A stretch of 64,000 nt of DNA from Clostridia bacterium (GCA_017554615.1 JAFZHY010000013.1:62001-126000), one strand, 5' to 3'. Shown: positions 25,524-34,213, counted from the first letter of the stretch. A program made the numbers and translations. Notes: a model not told the origin generated them from the sequence alone.

Positions 25524-26960
25524 TTAACTGTACGGATAATTAAAATCCGAATCTCCTTCTACTATATTTCTTCCGGGAAACTGTGTGGTATTTACATTTA
25601 TTTCATTTATTAAATTAAGATAAGTTTCCCCTATAAGATTCCATGTGGCTTCATCTACAACACCCGTTTGAGGCAGACCAAATCTTCTTTGAAACGAGGT
25701 TACAGAATTTGCAGTTTGCTCACCGTAATACCCCGTCGGACTTACAAACGGAATACCTCTGTATGAGAGGGAAATATAATTTAAATAATTTTGCAAGGTT
25801 ACAACATTATCTCCGCTTGAGCCTACCGATAAAGGTGCACCGGGATAACTTACATATGTAGAAATATTTGCATCAAAATCAATGCCCAGCGAATTAACTA
25901 TCCCTCTTACACCGTTATATAGTAAATTCCATGTTCTCTCCCCTGCTACACCGTCAGGCGTAAGCCCTGCGTATTCCTGAAAGGCTATAACTGCATTCCT
26001 TGTAGATTCGCCGAACACTCCGTCTATCGCAACAGGAGGAATATAATCTATAAATTCTGATAACACATTTAAAAAATACTGTAATATAAATACCTTTTCC
26101 CCTTGAGCACCTAAAGATAAGGTATCTGTAAATTTTAAATTTGAGCCATAATATGTCTGCCCCTCTGAACTTAGTTCAGAAAGCCTTGTTATTCCAACAT
26201 ACAGTGATATTATTTTATACCAGGTTGCCTTACCTACAATTCCGTCAGGCGTAAGGTTAAAAATACTCTGAAATCTTCTTACAGCATTTTCCGTCTGCTC
26301 TCCGAAAATACCGTCTACCGGATAAATTTTAGGTATAGACGGATAATTCTGGGATATACGGTTAAGCGCTACCTGGATAAGCGCAACATCCCTTCCCCCG
26401 TTGCCTCTTCTTAAACTAAAGCCAGGATAGGACGCCTCTATGTTTGCCACAGGAGTATCGGTTACAAGTTCTATATTATCTCCGTAGTAATACTGCAAAA
26501 TTTCAAAGGTACTATATCCCTGATTTGCCAGATTTTCGCTTCCCCATTGAGAAAGTCCTTCGCAGGTTACAGTTGTTCCGTTACAGTATTTTGCAGCCAA
26601 AGGCTCTATAAACCCTATTCGCCTTATGTACGAATCAAAAATTTCATCAACAATCTGGTCGATATTTTCAAAAATATTTCTTCCGTAAATAAATTTCTGG
26701 TCAGTAGCAGTTGAATTGGTTATATCAAAATCATACCCCTGACTTCTGTAAAACTCGGTATATACTCTGTTTAAGGCATATGAAATCTGCGCATAAATAT
26801 TAGCCCTGATAGCCGCTTCGTTCCATGTAGGATAAATCTCACTTGAAGCAACATTTTTTATATAGTCTATAAAATCAACTGTTACATTGGGTGCATCACT
26901 GTCCCTTGGCCCAAGATGCACGGTTATTTTTTCGGGTATTGTAGGAAATACAGGTGCCAT
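25524..26960 (-). CDS. SpoIID-like domain fused to three peptidoglycan-binding repeats
   Basis: 478 residues without a classical signal peptide. Residues about 25-180 resemble a SpoIID/LytB fold: VDFIDYIKNVASSEIYPTWN near the start and CEGLSQWGSENLANQGYSTF near the end match the usual landmarks. Three PG_binding_1 repeats follow (about 185-255, 275-350, 370-445), each with a DGIFGE- or GYYGE-type core and FQ. Probably a spore wall or coat protein acting on or binding cortex; this is inference from the domains and the neighbours. The catalytic status of the SpoIID part cannot be judged. Confidence 0.72.
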   Translation of the reverse strand: MAPVFPTIPEKITVHLGPRDSDAPNVTVDFIDYIKNVASSEIYPTWNEAAIRANIYAQISYALNRVYTEFYRSQGYDFDITNSTATDQKFIYGRNIFENIDQIVDEIFDSYIRRIGFIEPLAAKYCNGTTVTCEGLSQWGSENLANQGYSTFEILQYYYGDNIELVTDTPVANIEASYPGFSLRRGNGGRDVALIQVALNRISQNYPSIPKIYPVDGIFGEQTENAVRRFQSIFNLTPDGIVGKATWYKIISLYVGITRLSELSSEGQTYYGSNLKFTDTLSLGAQGEKVFILQYFLNVLSEFIDYIPPVAIDGVFGESTRNAVIAFQEYAGLTPDGVAGERTWNLLYNGVRGIVNSLGIDFDANISTYVSYPGAPLSVGSSGDNVVTLQNYLNYISLSYRGIPFVSPTGYYGEQTANSVTSFQRRFGLPQTGVVDEATWNLIGETYLNLINEINVNTTQFPGRNIVEGDSDFNYPYS

Positions 26961-26977
26961 AATTATTCCTCCCCCTT

Positions 26978-27364
26978 TTATAAATTCTGACCGGTTATTT
27001 CTATTACTTCCTCTTCACTTTCGTCTGCACCGTCGGCAAGAGGTATAAGCGATACATTTATGATACTCCTGTTATCTGCGAAAACCTGAACATTTTTTAT
27101 AATTACAGTATAAGCCGCAGGGTGGTCCACCCTTATATCTACCGACGCATAAGGCTTTTGTGTGTCCTCTGGTGCAAGAGACAGTTCTATATCGGGAGTA
27201 GAAACTAAAATAGGAGTTGTTTTACCATTTTCATCAGTTCGCCTTACACCTAAAAGTTCCTTTGTTGTTCCGTTGTCTGTTGTCGCTGTTACCACTGCAT
27301 CTTTAACAGGTATAGTGTCCCCTGCCAGTGTTACTCTTGCAACAATACTTCCCTCACTTGCCAT
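26978..27364 (-). CDS. Carboxypeptidase-regulatory-like (transthyretin-fold) protein
   Basis: 128 residues, beta-rich: GSIVARVTLAGDTIPVKDAV and TDENGKTTPI match CarboxypepD_reg-like domains, and an acidic tail (ADESEEEVIEI) ends it. No signal peptide is seen. It leads the three-gene operon with the two peptidoglycan-binding proteins. The same trio arrangement suggests a structural role in a spore layer, but no direct evidence exists in the sequence. GGAGG lies 6 bp before the ATG. Confidence 0.65.
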   Translation of the reverse strand: MASEGSIVARVTLAGDTIPVKDAVVTATTDNGTTKELLGVRRTDENGKTTPILVSTPDIELSLAPEDTQKPYASVDIRVDHPAAYTVIIKNVQVFADNRSIINVSLIPLADGADESEEEVIEITGQNL

Positions 27365-27429
27365 AATGAAACCTCCGTTTTTTATATATATAAATTATAT
27401 TGTAAAGTTACAAGATTTATGATAGAATA

Positions 27430-27626
27430 GATTTAACAGAGTTAAATCTATTTAGCTAAATTCGCGTTCCGCGAGCTAAATGTGCTAACGCACGCTAAAT
27501 TACTTCGTAGCTAAATTGACCTTCGGTCAGCTATAAGGCGAATTTAATTTAGCTGTTTTGAAAAAACAATTTAGCTATCGAATGAAATGAGTTAATTTAG
27601 CTTTGCAACTTGTTGCAAAATTTAGC
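27430..27626. repeat. Mini-hairpin word array (word GCTAAAT)
   Basis: A hairpin AGATTTAAC-aga-GTTAAATCT leads in. Forward words GCTAAAT at 27455, 27475, 27494, 27510 and a weaker one at 27530 alternate with perfect small hairpins (TCGCG-ttc-CGCGA type, GTGC-taac-GCAC, TAC-ttc-GTA, TGAC-cttcg-GTCA). The reverse-complement word ATTTAGC then occurs at 27547, 27569, 27595 and 27620, again with hairpins (TTTGCAA-cttg-TTGCAAA). The two halves can pair with each other. It ends 28 bp before the four-helix-bundle gene. Confidence 0.8.
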
Positions 27627-27653
27627 TAAAAGAAATTGATAGGATGTGAGTAT

Positions 27654-28013
27654 ATGGCTGAAAGCATAATGCTTGATAAAGCAAAAGATTTTGCAGTTGA
27701 AATTATAAATATGTGTAAAAACATCAAAGAAATGAAAAGAGAAAGTGTTTTAACAAATCAGCTTATGCGTTCAGGAACATCAATAGGTGCTAATATTCAC
27801 GAATCAAAATATGCACACGGAACTGCTGATTTTATTTCAAAAATGCAGATTGCATTAAAGGAATGTTATGAATCAGAGTATTGGCTGGAACTTCTTAATC
27901 GAACAGGATATATTGATGATGAACAATATAAATCAATAATAAACAATTGCGGACAAATTCGTAGAATGCTAATTTCATCAATTAACACAGTGAAAGAAAA
28001 ATCTCAGAAATGA
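27654..28013 (+). CDS. Four-helix-bundle protein (S23/IVP, Avd-like family)
   Basis: 119 residues, helical and basic, with the family core RSGTSIGANIHESKYAHGTA and ADFISKMQIALKE. Relatives are encoded in intervening sequences of 23S rRNA genes, act as Avd accessory factors in diversity-generating retroelements, or occur alone with unknown role. Here no rRNA, reverse transcriptase or variable repeat is near, so it is of the stand-alone kind. GGATGTGAG precedes the chosen ATG. Hairpin-word arrays lie before it and after the next gene, making a cassette. Confidence 0.82.
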   Translation: MAESIMLDKAKDFAVEIINMCKNIKEMKRESVLTNQLMRSGTSIGANIHESKYAHGTADFISKMQIALKECYESEYWLELLNRTGYIDDEQYKSIINNCGQIRRMLISSINTVKEKSQK

Positions 28014-28024
28014 GGTGAACGATA

Positions 28025-28381
28025 ATGAAGAAAAACATTATACGCATAAGTATAGCAGTTGTTTGGCTTGTTACTGTTGTACTATCATTTTATGTTGGAA
28101 TGGCATATCATTGGGCTTCGACAACAAAAATTGAAATGTCTAAGGATTATAATGAAATCGTAGTAGAAGAAAACGAAATAGCAGATTATACTGTTTTTAT
28201 AGACATTCCGGAAAAGTATGGAGCATTAAAACAAATTGAAGAACCAATACGAAAGACTATTTCATTATATATGCAAGCGAACAATTTAAAATTGTCCGTG
28301 GGAACGCATAGATTTGATAGGATAGATGGAACGTTAGAAGAATATTTGAATGAAGAATTTAGGTTTGAAACTATTAGATAA
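28025..28381 (+). CDS. Small membrane-anchored protein, unrecognised
   Basis: 118 residues. One N-terminal hydrophobic helix (about residues 7-30, IRISIAVVWLVTVVLSFYVG) then a polar domain of about 85 residues with no motif I know. No lipobox. Eleven bases separate it from the four-helix-bundle gene and GAGGTGA precedes its ATG, so the two are probably co-transcribed. Its role in the hairpin-bracketed cassette is unknown. Confidence 0.6.
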   Translation: MKKNIIRISIAVVWLVTVVLSFYVGMAYHWASTTKIEMSKDYNEIVVEENEIADYTVFIDIPEKYGALKQIEEPIRKTISLYMQANNLKLSVGTHRFDRIDGTLEEYLNEEFRFETIR

Positions 28382-28412
28382 CTGGCATCTAAATCGTTCA
28401 CTGATTCTATAA

Positions 28413-28506
28413 TGATTTTAATTGTAAAACAATTAAAATCAGCGATATAAATTCCTTGATGGAATTTGCGATATATCTTCGATGCGATATATCTTCGGTG
28501 CGATAT
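28413..28506. repeat. Mini-hairpin word array (word GCGATAT)
   Basis: Starts with hairpin TGATTTTAATTG-taaaa-CAATTAAAATCA, then the word GCGATAT at 28442, 28468, 28484 and 28500 separated by small dyads such as AATTCC-ttgat-GGAATT and ATC-ttc-GAT. The last three words are 16 bp apart. Same layout as the arrays at 8.2 and 27.5 kb, with a third word. It lies between the membrane-protein gene and recO. Confidence 0.75.
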
Positions 28507-28556
28507 GTTGCCTTATTAAATTATAGTTAATTTTAAAAATTATTACGGTGAATTAA

Positions 28557-29303
28557 ATGGAATATAAAAATATCAAGGGAATAATTATTAAAGAAACAAA
28601 ATATAAAGAAAATGATAAAATACTTACGGTAGTTACCGACTCGCTTGGGAAAATAAATGTAATGGCAAAGGGTGTGGCAAAGACTACTTCCAAGTTGTCA
28701 GGAGCGTCTATGCTTTCTCTTTTTGAAATGGATTTAAAATCCTTTAGCGATGATATGTTTATTATAACAGGGGCATCAAAACTTATAGATTTTTATGATA
28801 TTTCAAAAGACCTTGAAAGTTATGCTTATGTTTCTTACATTTTTAACCTTGCTTTTGATATGTTTTTACCAGAAGACCCGTTTCCTGAACTGTTTAAACT
28901 ATTGATTAACACAGTTTACCTTTACTTAAAGAACACTAAAAATAAAGAACTTATTAAATGCATATTTGAACTAAGAGCCCTTATTCTTTCAGGATATGCT
29001 ATAAATATTGATGAGTGTGCAATTTGCGGTAAGGAAGAAATAAATTATATAAATTTATACGAGGGAGAATGTTACTGTAAAAACTGTGCTGATGACAAAA
29101 TGGGAAAACCTGTATCTTTTAGTGTATATTCGGCAATAAAACATATTACATACAGCGAAGATAAAAAGTTATTTTCCTTTACATTAAGCGACCAACTAAT
29201 AAAAGAACTAAGCATTATATCCACAAACTATGTTAAAATATGTATGGAAAAAGAATATTCCAGCCTCAAATATTTAAGAACAATTCAGAAAGGAATAAAT
29301 TAA
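28557..29303 (+). CDS. recO: RecO, recombination mediator
   Basis: Loads RecA on SSB-coated single strands with RecR. 248 residues: an OB fold at the N-terminus (KNIKGIIIKETKYKENDKIL), a helical middle, and a zinc site CAICGKE ... CYCKNC near residues 157-183. GGTGA lies before the ATG. The next gene begins one base after the stop. No era or recR is in the window. Confidence 0.92.
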   Translation: MEYKNIKGIIIKETKYKENDKILTVVTDSLGKINVMAKGVAKTTSKLSGASMLSLFEMDLKSFSDDMFIITGASKLIDFYDISKDLESYAYVSYIFNLAFDMFLPEDPFPELFKLLINTVYLYLKNTKNKELIKCIFELRALILSGYAINIDECAICGKEEINYINLYEGECYCKNCADDKMGKPVSFSVYSAIKHITYSEDKKLFSFTLSDQLIKELSIISTNYVKICMEKEYSSLKYLRTIQKGIN

Positions 29304-29304
29304 A

Positions 29305-29604
29305 ATGATTAAGGAAATAAGATATTCAAAAAAACCTGATTTTATTATCAATCTTGAGAAAAAAGGCGGAACTAACTATAAAACATATCAGAAAGACCAC
29401 CTTACAATTTTAATAGGGCTTGAGCCAATAGGCAAAAAGAAAAGTATGATTTATCATATAATAGTTAATTCTAAAATGAGATATACTGCATCAAAAAAAG
29501 AACTTAACGAGATTGCTATAGACCTATTACCAAAAGGAACAAAATATAAAATTAAAAAAAGTTTCTTTATGAAAACTGTATCACATATATATCAGGTTAT
29601 CTAA
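29305..29604 (+). CDS. Uncharacterised 99-residue protein downstream of recO
   Basis: Basic, soluble, mixed alpha/beta pattern with no signal or recognised motif. The one-base spacing to recO and a shared terminator imply co-transcription. I do not recognise the family; a nucleic-acid-linked role is only a guess from charge and neighbour, and I assign none. Confidence 0.6.
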   Translation: MIKEIRYSKKPDFIINLEKKGGTNYKTYQKDHLTILIGLEPIGKKKSMIYHIIVNSKMRYTASKKELNEIAIDLLPKGTKYKIKKSFFMKTVSHIYQVI

Positions 29605-29606
29605 AT

Positions 29607-29639
29607 TAAAAGGCGAAGTGTATAACACTTCGCCTTTTA
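29607..29639. terminator. Bidirectional terminator
   Basis: AAAAGGCGAAGTG / CACTTCGCCTTTT stem with a 5-base loop between convergent genes. Confidence 0.85.
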
Positions 29640-29641
29640 AT

Positions 29642-30268
29642 TTATCTTATAAAGTTAGTAGGAATTTGTGTTTCAGGTTCTGGTGGTAAAATTCCTGCTT
29701 TAAGCCCTGCTTCTTTGCATTTTAAAAAGAATGCCATATTTTTTGCAAGAATTCTTATAATCTGAACTCCCTCTTCATCCTTTAATATCTCATCTTTATT
29801 TGTTCCGTGGATAACATTCCAGTATCTTGACGAGATAACAGGCATATGAGCAAACAAAAAGTATTTATTTATCTGGTCAATAGTTGCAGTTGTTCCTGCA
29901 CGCCTTGCAACTGCAATGGCAGATGCTGGTTTTAAATAAAATGCTCCGCTTTTATTTGCCGAGAAAAACAATCTGTCCATAAATGAGGCTATCTGCCCAC
30001 CCATTGCAGCAAAGTGAACAGGTGTACCGAATATAAAACCATCAAACTCATGTGCAATTTTTGCAAATTGGTTAACCGAATCTTCTATAACACATTTGCC
30101 AAGTTTTCTACAGGCACCACAACCTAAACATCCTGATACAGGTTTATTTCCTATCCAGAAAATTTCGTAGTCTATTCCCTCTTTTTTCAAATTCTCTCCC
30201 GCAATTAAAAGTGCTCCATATGTTGACCCCATTTCATGAGGGCTTCCGTTTATAAGCGCTACTTTCAT
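29642..30268 (-). CDS. Flavodoxin-fold NADPH-dependent FMN reductase / iron-sulfur flavoprotein
   Basis: 208 residues. The N-terminal beta-strand and FMN phosphate loop NGSPHEMGSTYG and the second loop GTPVHFAAMGGQ mark the NADPH-dependent FMN reductase-like fold. A cysteine cluster CLGCGACRKLGKC at about 48-60 suggests an Fe-S centre, as in iron-sulfur flavoproteins of anaerobes. Substrate is unknown. One base separates it from the DUF523 gene upstream, so they are co-transcribed. Confidence 0.85.
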   Translation of the reverse strand: MKVALINGSPHEMGSTYGALLIAGENLKKEGIDYEIFWIGNKPVSGCLGCGACRKLGKCVIEDSVNQFAKIAHEFDGFIFGTPVHFAAMGGQIASFMDRLFFSANKSGAFYLKPASAIAVARRAGTTATIDQINKYFLFAHMPVISSRYWNVIHGTNKDEILKDEEGVQIIRILAKNMAFFLKCKEAGLKAGILPPEPETQIPTNFIR

Positions 30269-30269
30269 A

Positions 30270-30683
30270 TTAAAACTCCTTTTCTGTTAAAACTTTATAA
30301 CCATTTTCAATTAAAACTTTACATGTTATACCGTTGCCTTTTATAAGTTGGCCTTTAAAACTTCCGTCATAAATTTGCCCATAACCGCAAGACGGGCTTT
30401 TTGCCTTTAAAATAACTAAATCTACGTTATTTTCCTTGGCAATTTTTAATGTTTCTTCTGCTCCTTTTAAAAAATTTGAAGTTACATCTTTCCCCTCGCT
30501 GTTAAAAACCAAATCGCCTTTTATTTCTGACGGTGGCCTTGGAGTAGGTAGCCCTCCCATTGTTTCAGGGCATACTGTTATATACTCTTTATCTTTTAAA
30601 AATTCTATTATTTTTTCATTCTTATTATCTTCACCGTTATATTTGCATTTTTCGCCTACAAGACATGCGCTGACTAAAATCAT
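30270..30683 (-). CDS. DUF523 protein
   Basis: 137 residues with the family blocks SACLVGEKCKYNG at the start, CPETMGGLPTPRPP, and AKSPSCGYGQIYDGSF. Several conserved cysteines suggest metal binding. Function is not established. The ATG at 30683 has CGGAGGG 5 bp upstream and begins ILVSACLVG, the normal family start; the frame to 30704 is seven codons longer with no support. Confidence 0.88.
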   Translation of the reverse strand: MILVSACLVGEKCKYNGEDNKNEKIIEFLKDKEYITVCPETMGGLPTPRPPSEIKGDLVFNSEGKDVTSNFLKGAEETLKIAKENNVDLVILKAKSPSCGYGQIYDGSFKGQLIKGNGITCKVLIENGYKVLTEKEF

Positions 30684-30799
30684 ATAATCCCTCCGTATAT
30701 TCATATTATAATAAACCCCTTAAAATGTCAAAATAAAATATAATTTCTTTACAATCTATCGGCATTATGATAAAATTAAATTAACGAGGTTTTTATATT

Positions 30800-31966
30800 A
30801 TGATTAAACTTTTAATTAACTTATTTATTAAAGATAATAATAACACTTCCGATTTTTATGTAAGAGAAAAGCACCTTGTTTTATCAGGTATACTGGGAAT
30901 AGTATGCAACCTGATTCTTTTTATAATTAAACTTTTTATAGGCTTAATCTCAGGAAGTATTGCAATAGTGTCTGACGGTTTTAATAACTTTTCGGATATG
31001 GGCGCATCGGTTGTTTCCATTATAGGCTCTAAGATGAGTAATTTAAGTGCTGATAAAGAGCATCCTTTCGGGCATGGAAGAATTGAATATGTTTCGTCTT
31101 TGATTGTTTCTTTTATAATTATACTTGTAGGCTTTGAACTTTTTAAAGAAAGCATTTTTAAAATTATAAACCCAAAAGAAATCAATGTAACTTTAAGTAT
31201 GCTCATTATCCTTATTTTGTCTCTTTTTATTAAAATATGGATGTTTTCTTATAATAAGTATATATATAAAAAGACTGGGTCCCAAATTACAAATGCAGTG
31301 GCAAAAGATTCCCTTAACGATGTAATTGCCACTTTATCGGTTATTATTGCAGTTTTTATATCTTCTTTTACTTTAGTATCTGTTGACGCATATTTAGGCG
31401 TTATAGTTTCTGTCTTTATTATGTATTCAGGTTATACCATTTCAAAAGATACAATAAGCACTCTTTTAGGCAAAGAGCCTGAGCCTGAACTTGTTAAAAA
31501 AATAGAAGATGTCTTTAACAGCGATAAAGATATAATAGGAATTCACGACCTTACTCTTCACGATTACGGTCCGGGGCGTGTAATGGGCTCGGTTCATGCA
31601 GAGGTTTCAGAAGATAAAAATATAGTTGAAATTCACGAAGCGGTTGACAGAATTGAAAATTATATTGAAGATACACTTGGTGTTCATCTTGTTATTCATA
31701 TGGACCCAACTGATACAAACAGCGAACTTTTATCAGATTATAAAAATAAATTAAACTTACTTTTATTTGAAATTGACAAAGAACTTAGTTTTCACGATAT
31801 GCGAATAACCAACCATAAAGAACAGGTTAACCTTATATTTGATTTATGCGTTCCTGTTTCTTATAAACAATATCAGAGAGATTATATTTTAGATGAGATT
31901 AGTAAAAAGTTAAAGGATGAAAAGGGGGAACCTAATCTTATCATTAAAATAGACAATAAATTTTAA
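30800..31966 (+). CDS. Cation diffusion facilitator transporter
   Basis: 388 residues: about six membrane helices in the first 215 residues and a cytoplasmic metal-binding ferredoxin-like domain after, with the usual SDGFNNFSDMGAS and DKEHPFGHGRIEY motifs in helices II-III region. Members export zinc, iron, manganese or cadmium by proton exchange. The exact metal cannot be told. The C-terminal extension past about residue 300 is longer than in the shortest family members. It precedes the acyltransferase-like gene by 14 bp. Confidence 0.9.
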   Translation: MIKLLINLFIKDNNNTSDFYVREKHLVLSGILGIVCNLILFIIKLFIGLISGSIAIVSDGFNNFSDMGASVVSIIGSKMSNLSADKEHPFGHGRIEYVSSLIVSFIIILVGFELFKESIFKIINPKEINVTLSMLIILILSLFIKIWMFSYNKYIYKKTGSQITNAVAKDSLNDVIATLSVIIAVFISSFTLVSVDAYLGVIVSVFIMYSGYTISKDTISTLLGKEPEPELVKKIEDVFNSDKDIIGIHDLTLHDYGPGRVMGSVHAEVSEDKNIVEIHEAVDRIENYIEDTLGVHLVIHMDPTDTNSELLSDYKNKLNLLLFEIDKELSFHDMRITNHKEQVNLIFDLCVPVSYKQYQRDYILDEISKKLKDEKGEPNLIIKIDNKF

Positions 31967-31980
31967 AGGGGATTAAAATT

Positions 31981-32850
31981 ATGTTTGGAAGAAGACCGGA
32001 TGGCAGAGCCGATAAAAAAATTGACCCTATCGTCAGGGCTACATCTATGTTTATGCCTCAAAGATGTGATGCTCAGGTTATGGTTAAAGAAGAACTTTTA
32101 TATGAGCCTATTTCAAATTACATCAAGAAAAAAAGAGCAGAGGGTGTAAAAATCTCTTTAATGAATGTTATAGTTTCTGCATTTGTTAAAACTGTTTGTG
32201 AATACCCCGAACTAAACCGTTTTATTATGAATAAGCAAATTTATCAGAGAAATGAAATCTGCGTGTCTTATGCTATGCTTAAAAACACGGAGGATAATAC
32301 TATTAACGAAACTACCGTTAAACTTTTCTTTGATGAAAATGATGATATCTTTTCAGTTGCAGAAAAAATGAATAATGCAATTACTGAAAACAGAAAACCC
32401 GAAGCAGAGAACTTTACAGATAAACTTGCTAAGTTTTTCTTAAGTATTCCTCTTCTTCCAAGCCTTGCAATAGGCCTTGTAAGACTGCTTGACAGATACG
32501 GACTTTTACCAAAGGTTATTCTTGATGCAAGTCCTTTCCATACAAGTATGTTTATAACCAATATGGCGTCTATTAAAATGCCGTATGTGTACCACCATAT
32601 ATATAATTTCGGGACAACAAGTGTATTCTTCTCCATGGGTCAGCATGAATCAAAGGTGTGCCTGGAAAAAGACGGAAGTGTAAGTAAAAGGGTGTATATC
32701 CCTTTAGGCATTGTAATAGATGAAAGAATATGCTCAGGGGCAGAATATGCAAGAGCAGTAAAACTTTTATTTAAATATATGTCAAACCCTGAACTTCTTG
32801 AGAAAAAAACTGATAGTTTATCTTCTAAAAAAGAGTTGAGTCTTTTATAA
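31981..32850 (+). CDS. Stand-alone 2-oxoacid dehydrogenase E2 catalytic-domain-like protein
   Basis: 289 residues resembling the catalytic (chloramphenicol-acetyltransferase-like) domain of dihydrolipoyl acyltransferases, without lipoyl or subunit-binding domains. Where E2 enzymes have the catalytic HxxxDG, this protein reads HHIYNFG, lacking the Asp, so ordinary acyl transfer is doubtful. No E1 or E3 genes are near. Probably a distinct, non-dehydrogenase function. It follows the cation transporter and ends in a terminator. Confidence 0.72.
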   Translation: MFGRRPDGRADKKIDPIVRATSMFMPQRCDAQVMVKEELLYEPISNYIKKKRAEGVKISLMNVIVSAFVKTVCEYPELNRFIMNKQIYQRNEICVSYAMLKNTEDNTINETTVKLFFDENDDIFSVAEKMNNAITENRKPEAENFTDKLAKFFLSIPLLPSLAIGLVRLLDRYGLLPKVILDASPFHTSMFITNMASIKMPYVYHHIYNFGTTSVFFSMGQHESKVCLEKDGSVSKRVYIPLGIVIDERICSGAEYARAVKLLFKYMSNPELLEKKTDSLSSKKELSLL

Positions 32851-32857
32851 TATTTTA

Positions 32858-32891
32858 AAAAAACTGATAAGTAATTACTTATCAGTTTTTT
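32858..32891. terminator. Bidirectional terminator
   Basis: AAAAAACTGATAAGT / ACTTATCAGTTTTTT stem with AATT loop between convergent genes; it overlaps the last codons of the phosphomutase gene. Confidence 0.85.
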
Positions 32892-34213
32892 ATATATTTA
32901 TCTTGTATGAACTTTAATTTTTCTTCCATAAGTTCTTTGTTTTTAGCCTCTAAAACAAGTCTTAAATACGGTTCAGTGTTAGACATACGGAAGTTAAACC
33001 ACCAGTCGTCAAAATCAAATCTTATACCGTCAAAGTCATAAAACTTAATGTAATGTTCTTTCTTAAAGTCTTCCTCTGCCCTTTTTATTATTTCTTCCTT
33101 TTTATCAGTTTTAAAATTAATCTCCCCTGATGAACACCAGCTTGAAAACTCATCAATAAAATCAGATAAACGGATATTATCCCTTTTCCACTCGGCAACT
33201 GTATTTAAAACATAAATTGCAGCTAAAATACCACTGTCGCAATATGAAAATTCTTTAAAGTAGTAATGCCCTGCAAGTTCTCCGCCGTAAAGAGCACCGG
33301 TTTCTCTTAACTTGCTTTTGGCAAATACATGCCCTACCTTCCAGATAATCGGCTCGCCACCAAGAAGTTTAATATAATCACTGCAGGACTTGGAAGAACG
33401 GATATCGCATATTACCCTTTCCCCCTCATTTTCAATTAAAGCATATGCTAAAACATTTATCATAAGGTCAGGGGAAATAAATCTTCCTTTATTATCAATA
33501 AACATAACTCTGTCTGCGTCTCCGTCAAAAATTATGCCTATATCAGATTTGTTTTCCTTAACTTCCTTAATTATCATTTTCCTTGCTTTTTCTTCTAAAG
33601 GGTTAGGCGAATGCGCAGGAAAATTACCGTCTAACTCATCTAAAATAATATTTGCCTTTTTGCCAAAAATTTCTCTGGCAACAAGACCTGCCATTCCTGA
33701 TGAACAGTCAATGGATATATTAAGGTTTGAAACTCTTTTAAGTTTCTTTTTCATATATAAAATGTATTCATCTTTTATATTAAAGTTCTTTTCTTCGCCC
33801 TTTTTATCACAGGGAACAGGAGTAATATTCTCTACCATTTCCTTTAATTTTAAAAGACCGCTTTCCTGCCCTACGGGAACTGCTCCGGGGCCTGATATTT
33901 TAAGACCGTTATATTCTTTAGGGTTATGGGATGCAGTAATCATAACAGTTGTTTTATACCCTTTGTTTGCTGCTATATAATAACTCATAGGGGTAGTTGA
34001 TAAACCGAATGAGTGAACATCTGCGCCCGAATCTGTAATTCCTTTTTTTAGGTTTTCATAAATTTCAGGGGATGAAGTTCTTTTATCAAAACACACTGCA
34101 ATCTCTTTTGCATCAAATAATTCTTTAAGGAAAAAACCTATTTTATATACTGTATCGCAGTTAAAATCTTTATTGTAAATTCCTCTTATATCATATGCTT
34201 TAAATGCTGACAT
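32882..34213 (-). CDS. manB: Phosphomannomutase/phosphoglucomutase
   Basis: 443 residues, alpha-D-phosphohexomutase family. The phosphoserine loop TASHNPKEYNG (about 87-97), metal-binding DGDADRVMF (about 233-241), a sugar-binding region GGELAGHYYF, and the phosphate-binding RMSNTEPYLRL near the end are all present. Interconverts hexose 1- and 6-phosphates for cell-surface sugars. Substrate preference (mannose versus glucose) is not readable. Upstream lies an LCP-family gene, in keeping with surface-polymer work. Confidence 0.9.
   Translation of the reverse strand: MSAFKAYDIRGIYNKDFNCDTVYKIGFFLKELFDAKEIAVCFDKRTSSPEIYENLKKGITDSGADVHSFGLSTTPMSYYIAANKGYKTTVMITASHNPKEYNGLKISGPGAVPVGQESGLLKLKEMVENITPVPCDKKGEEKNFNIKDEYILYMKKKLKRVSNLNISIDCSSGMAGLVAREIFGKKANIILDELDGNFPAHSPNPLEEKARKMIIKEVKENKSDIGIIFDGDADRVMFIDNKGRFISPDLMINVLAYALIENEGERVICDIRSSKSCSDYIKLLGGEPIIWKVGHVFAKSKLRETGALYGGELAGHYYFKEFSYCDSGILAAIYVLNTVAEWKRDNIRLSDFIDEFSSWCSSGEINFKTDKKEEIIKRAEEDFKKEHYIKFYDFDGIRFDFDDWWFNFRMSNTEPYLRLVLEAKNKELMEEKLKFIQDKYIKN

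Noticed and set aside
27654-28013. Four-helix-bundle gene as part of a diversity-generating retroelement
   Set aside because: No reverse transcriptase, template repeat or variable repeat is in the window.
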